Shown: positions 5,079 through 5,642 of the stretch, in pieces
How positions within the stretch are numbered: the stretch's first letter is position 1
Layout: every line of letters begins with the position of its first letter
Made by a program: the position numbers and the translations under genes
Notes under the pieces: generated by a model
Told to the model about the DNA's origin: nothing
What the model saw: the letters and a program-made list of their open reading frames with translations, nothing else
Databases searched by the model: none
Assembly (NCBI GenBank): GCA_025450375.1
Contig: JANWHO010000158.1
Location: 1 to 5,642 of the forward strand
DNA length: 5,642 nucleotides
Source of the DNA: Chloroflexota bacterium
GTDB taxonomy: Bacteria > Chloroflexota > UBA5177 > JANWHV01
Reading direction: 5' to 3'

Positions 5079-5642
5079 ATGGAGGTGTCTTCGCCCCAGC
5101 CCTTCTCGGAGCTACTACGCCACTACCGCGCGGCCGCCGGGCTCACCCAGGAGGAGCTTGCCGAGCGGGCCGGGCTCAGTTCCCGCGGCGTCGGCTTGCT
5201 GGAACAGGGGAGCCGCCAGCCCTATCGGGACACCGTGCGGCGGCTGGCCGATGTGCTTGTCCTCACCGACGAAGAGCGCGCTCATTTCGCCGCCTCCGGA
5301 CGCGGACTCCCGCGCGACAGGCAGGGAGCGCGCGCCGCCGGGGCTCCGTTGTCGTCTCCCGAGCCGCAAGCCGGCCTCGATTCCTGGGTCTATGTGGCCT
5401 ATGCCCAGGACGATCATGCGGTGGTCGAACGACTCCGCGCCGATCTTCAGCGCCAGGGAATCATCACCTGGGTCGACGAGCATGACCTGCCACTGGGTAG
5501 CCCCAGCTGGGAGCAGGCGCTGCGCGATGCCATTCGCGCCGCGTCGGCGCTCCTCTTGATCGCCTCGCCGCGCACCCGGACCTCGCGCTACATCGCCGAT
5601 GAGCTGCGGATCGCCGAGTTATATCGGCGGCGGGTGTATCCG
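5079..5642 (+). CDS. XRE helix-turn-helix + TIR domain fusion protein, N-terminal part
   Basis: Open to the window end: 188 codons with no stop. Residues 9-65 form an XRE/Cro-type helix-turn-helix (FSELLRHYRAAAGLTQEELA, then ERAGLSSRGVGLLEQG, then a helix YRDTVRRLADVL), the DNA-binding type. A proline/alanine linker (about 75-100) leads to a TIR domain from about 102: strand WVYVAYAQDD, helix VVERLRADLQRQG, strand ITWVDEHDLPLG with the BB-loop-like region, SWEQALRDAI, strand ALLLIASPRT, then SRYIADELRIAE. Glu175 in SRYIADEL sits where catalytic TIRs keep the glutamate used for NAD+ cleavage. Many bacterial TIR proteins act in antiphage defence by depleting NAD or making signal nucleotides. 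XRE-TIR fusions in Chloroflexota often continue into NB-ARC/STAND or WD40 parts (family knowledge). The in-frame ATG at 5046, with GAG 7 nt before it, is an alternative start; a stop at 5034-5036 bounds the frame. The downstream part is not visible. Confidence 0.85.
   Translation, partial: MEVSSPQPFSELLRHYRAAAGLTQEELAERAGLSSRGVGLLEQGSRQPYRDTVRRLADVLVLTDEERAHFAASGRGLPRDRQGARAAGAPLSSPEPQAGLDSWVYVAYAQDDHAVVERLRADLQRQGIITWVDEHDLPLGSPSWEQALRDAIRAASALLLIASPRTRTSRYIADELRIAELYRRRVYP

Noticed and set aside
4993..5559. Plus-strand 188-codon frame over the XRE-TIR gene
   Set aside because: Its product is rich in S, R and P without a domain. The frame starting at 5079 encodes clear HTH and TIR domains and stays open to the window end.
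1..5642. CRISPR array, tRNA, rRNA or insertion sequence
   Set aside because: No regularly spaced repeats, tRNA-like cloverleaf, rRNA motif, transposase or terminal inverted repeat pair was seen on either strand.

Overview
This is a GC-rich bacterial window with dense coding, GTG starts on the two shortest accessory genes and weak Shine-Dalgarno signals. The gene set (MacB/FtsX-type ABC pair, RHH/ParE module, DUF6194-like protein, XRE-TIR fusion) would suit a Chloroflexota/Thermomicrobia-type or actinobacterial genome. That placement is a guess from style and gene content; no rRNA or marker gene is present.

Left part (1-3493): at the very edge lies the 5' end of a minus-strand gene whose first 25 codons read as the start of a TrkA-N (RCK) NAD-binding domain. 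A roughly 110-bp divergent intergenic region separates it from a two-gene plus-strand operon: an ABC ATPase (186-902) and, 8 nt later, an 860-residue ten-helix FtsX/MacB-type permease (911-3493). Together they form a complete ABC export or mechanotransmission complex.

Right part (3494-5642): the content turns to accessory genes. A ribbon-helix-helix antitoxin (3554-3850) is followed 8 nt later by a ParE/RelE-like toxin (3859-4131). Directly after it sits a remnant of a HIT-family hydrolase that keeps the histidine triad but has lost its N-terminal half. A minus-strand DUF6194-like gene (4849-4373) comes next, then a more AT-rich 200-bp divergent spacer with a promoter-like pair, a 30-codon open remnant and an imperfect inverted repeat. 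The window ends inside a plus-strand gene coding an XRE helix-turn-helix fused to a TIR domain (from 5079).

The main point of interest is the toxin-antitoxin pair, decayed gene and TIR fusion beside a stable transporter operon, which looks like the edge of an accessory or defence-type island. The XRE-TIR gene is cut by the window end, so its effector or sensor portion is unseen. It is the best candidate for an undescribed system, but the sequence shown does not prove one.
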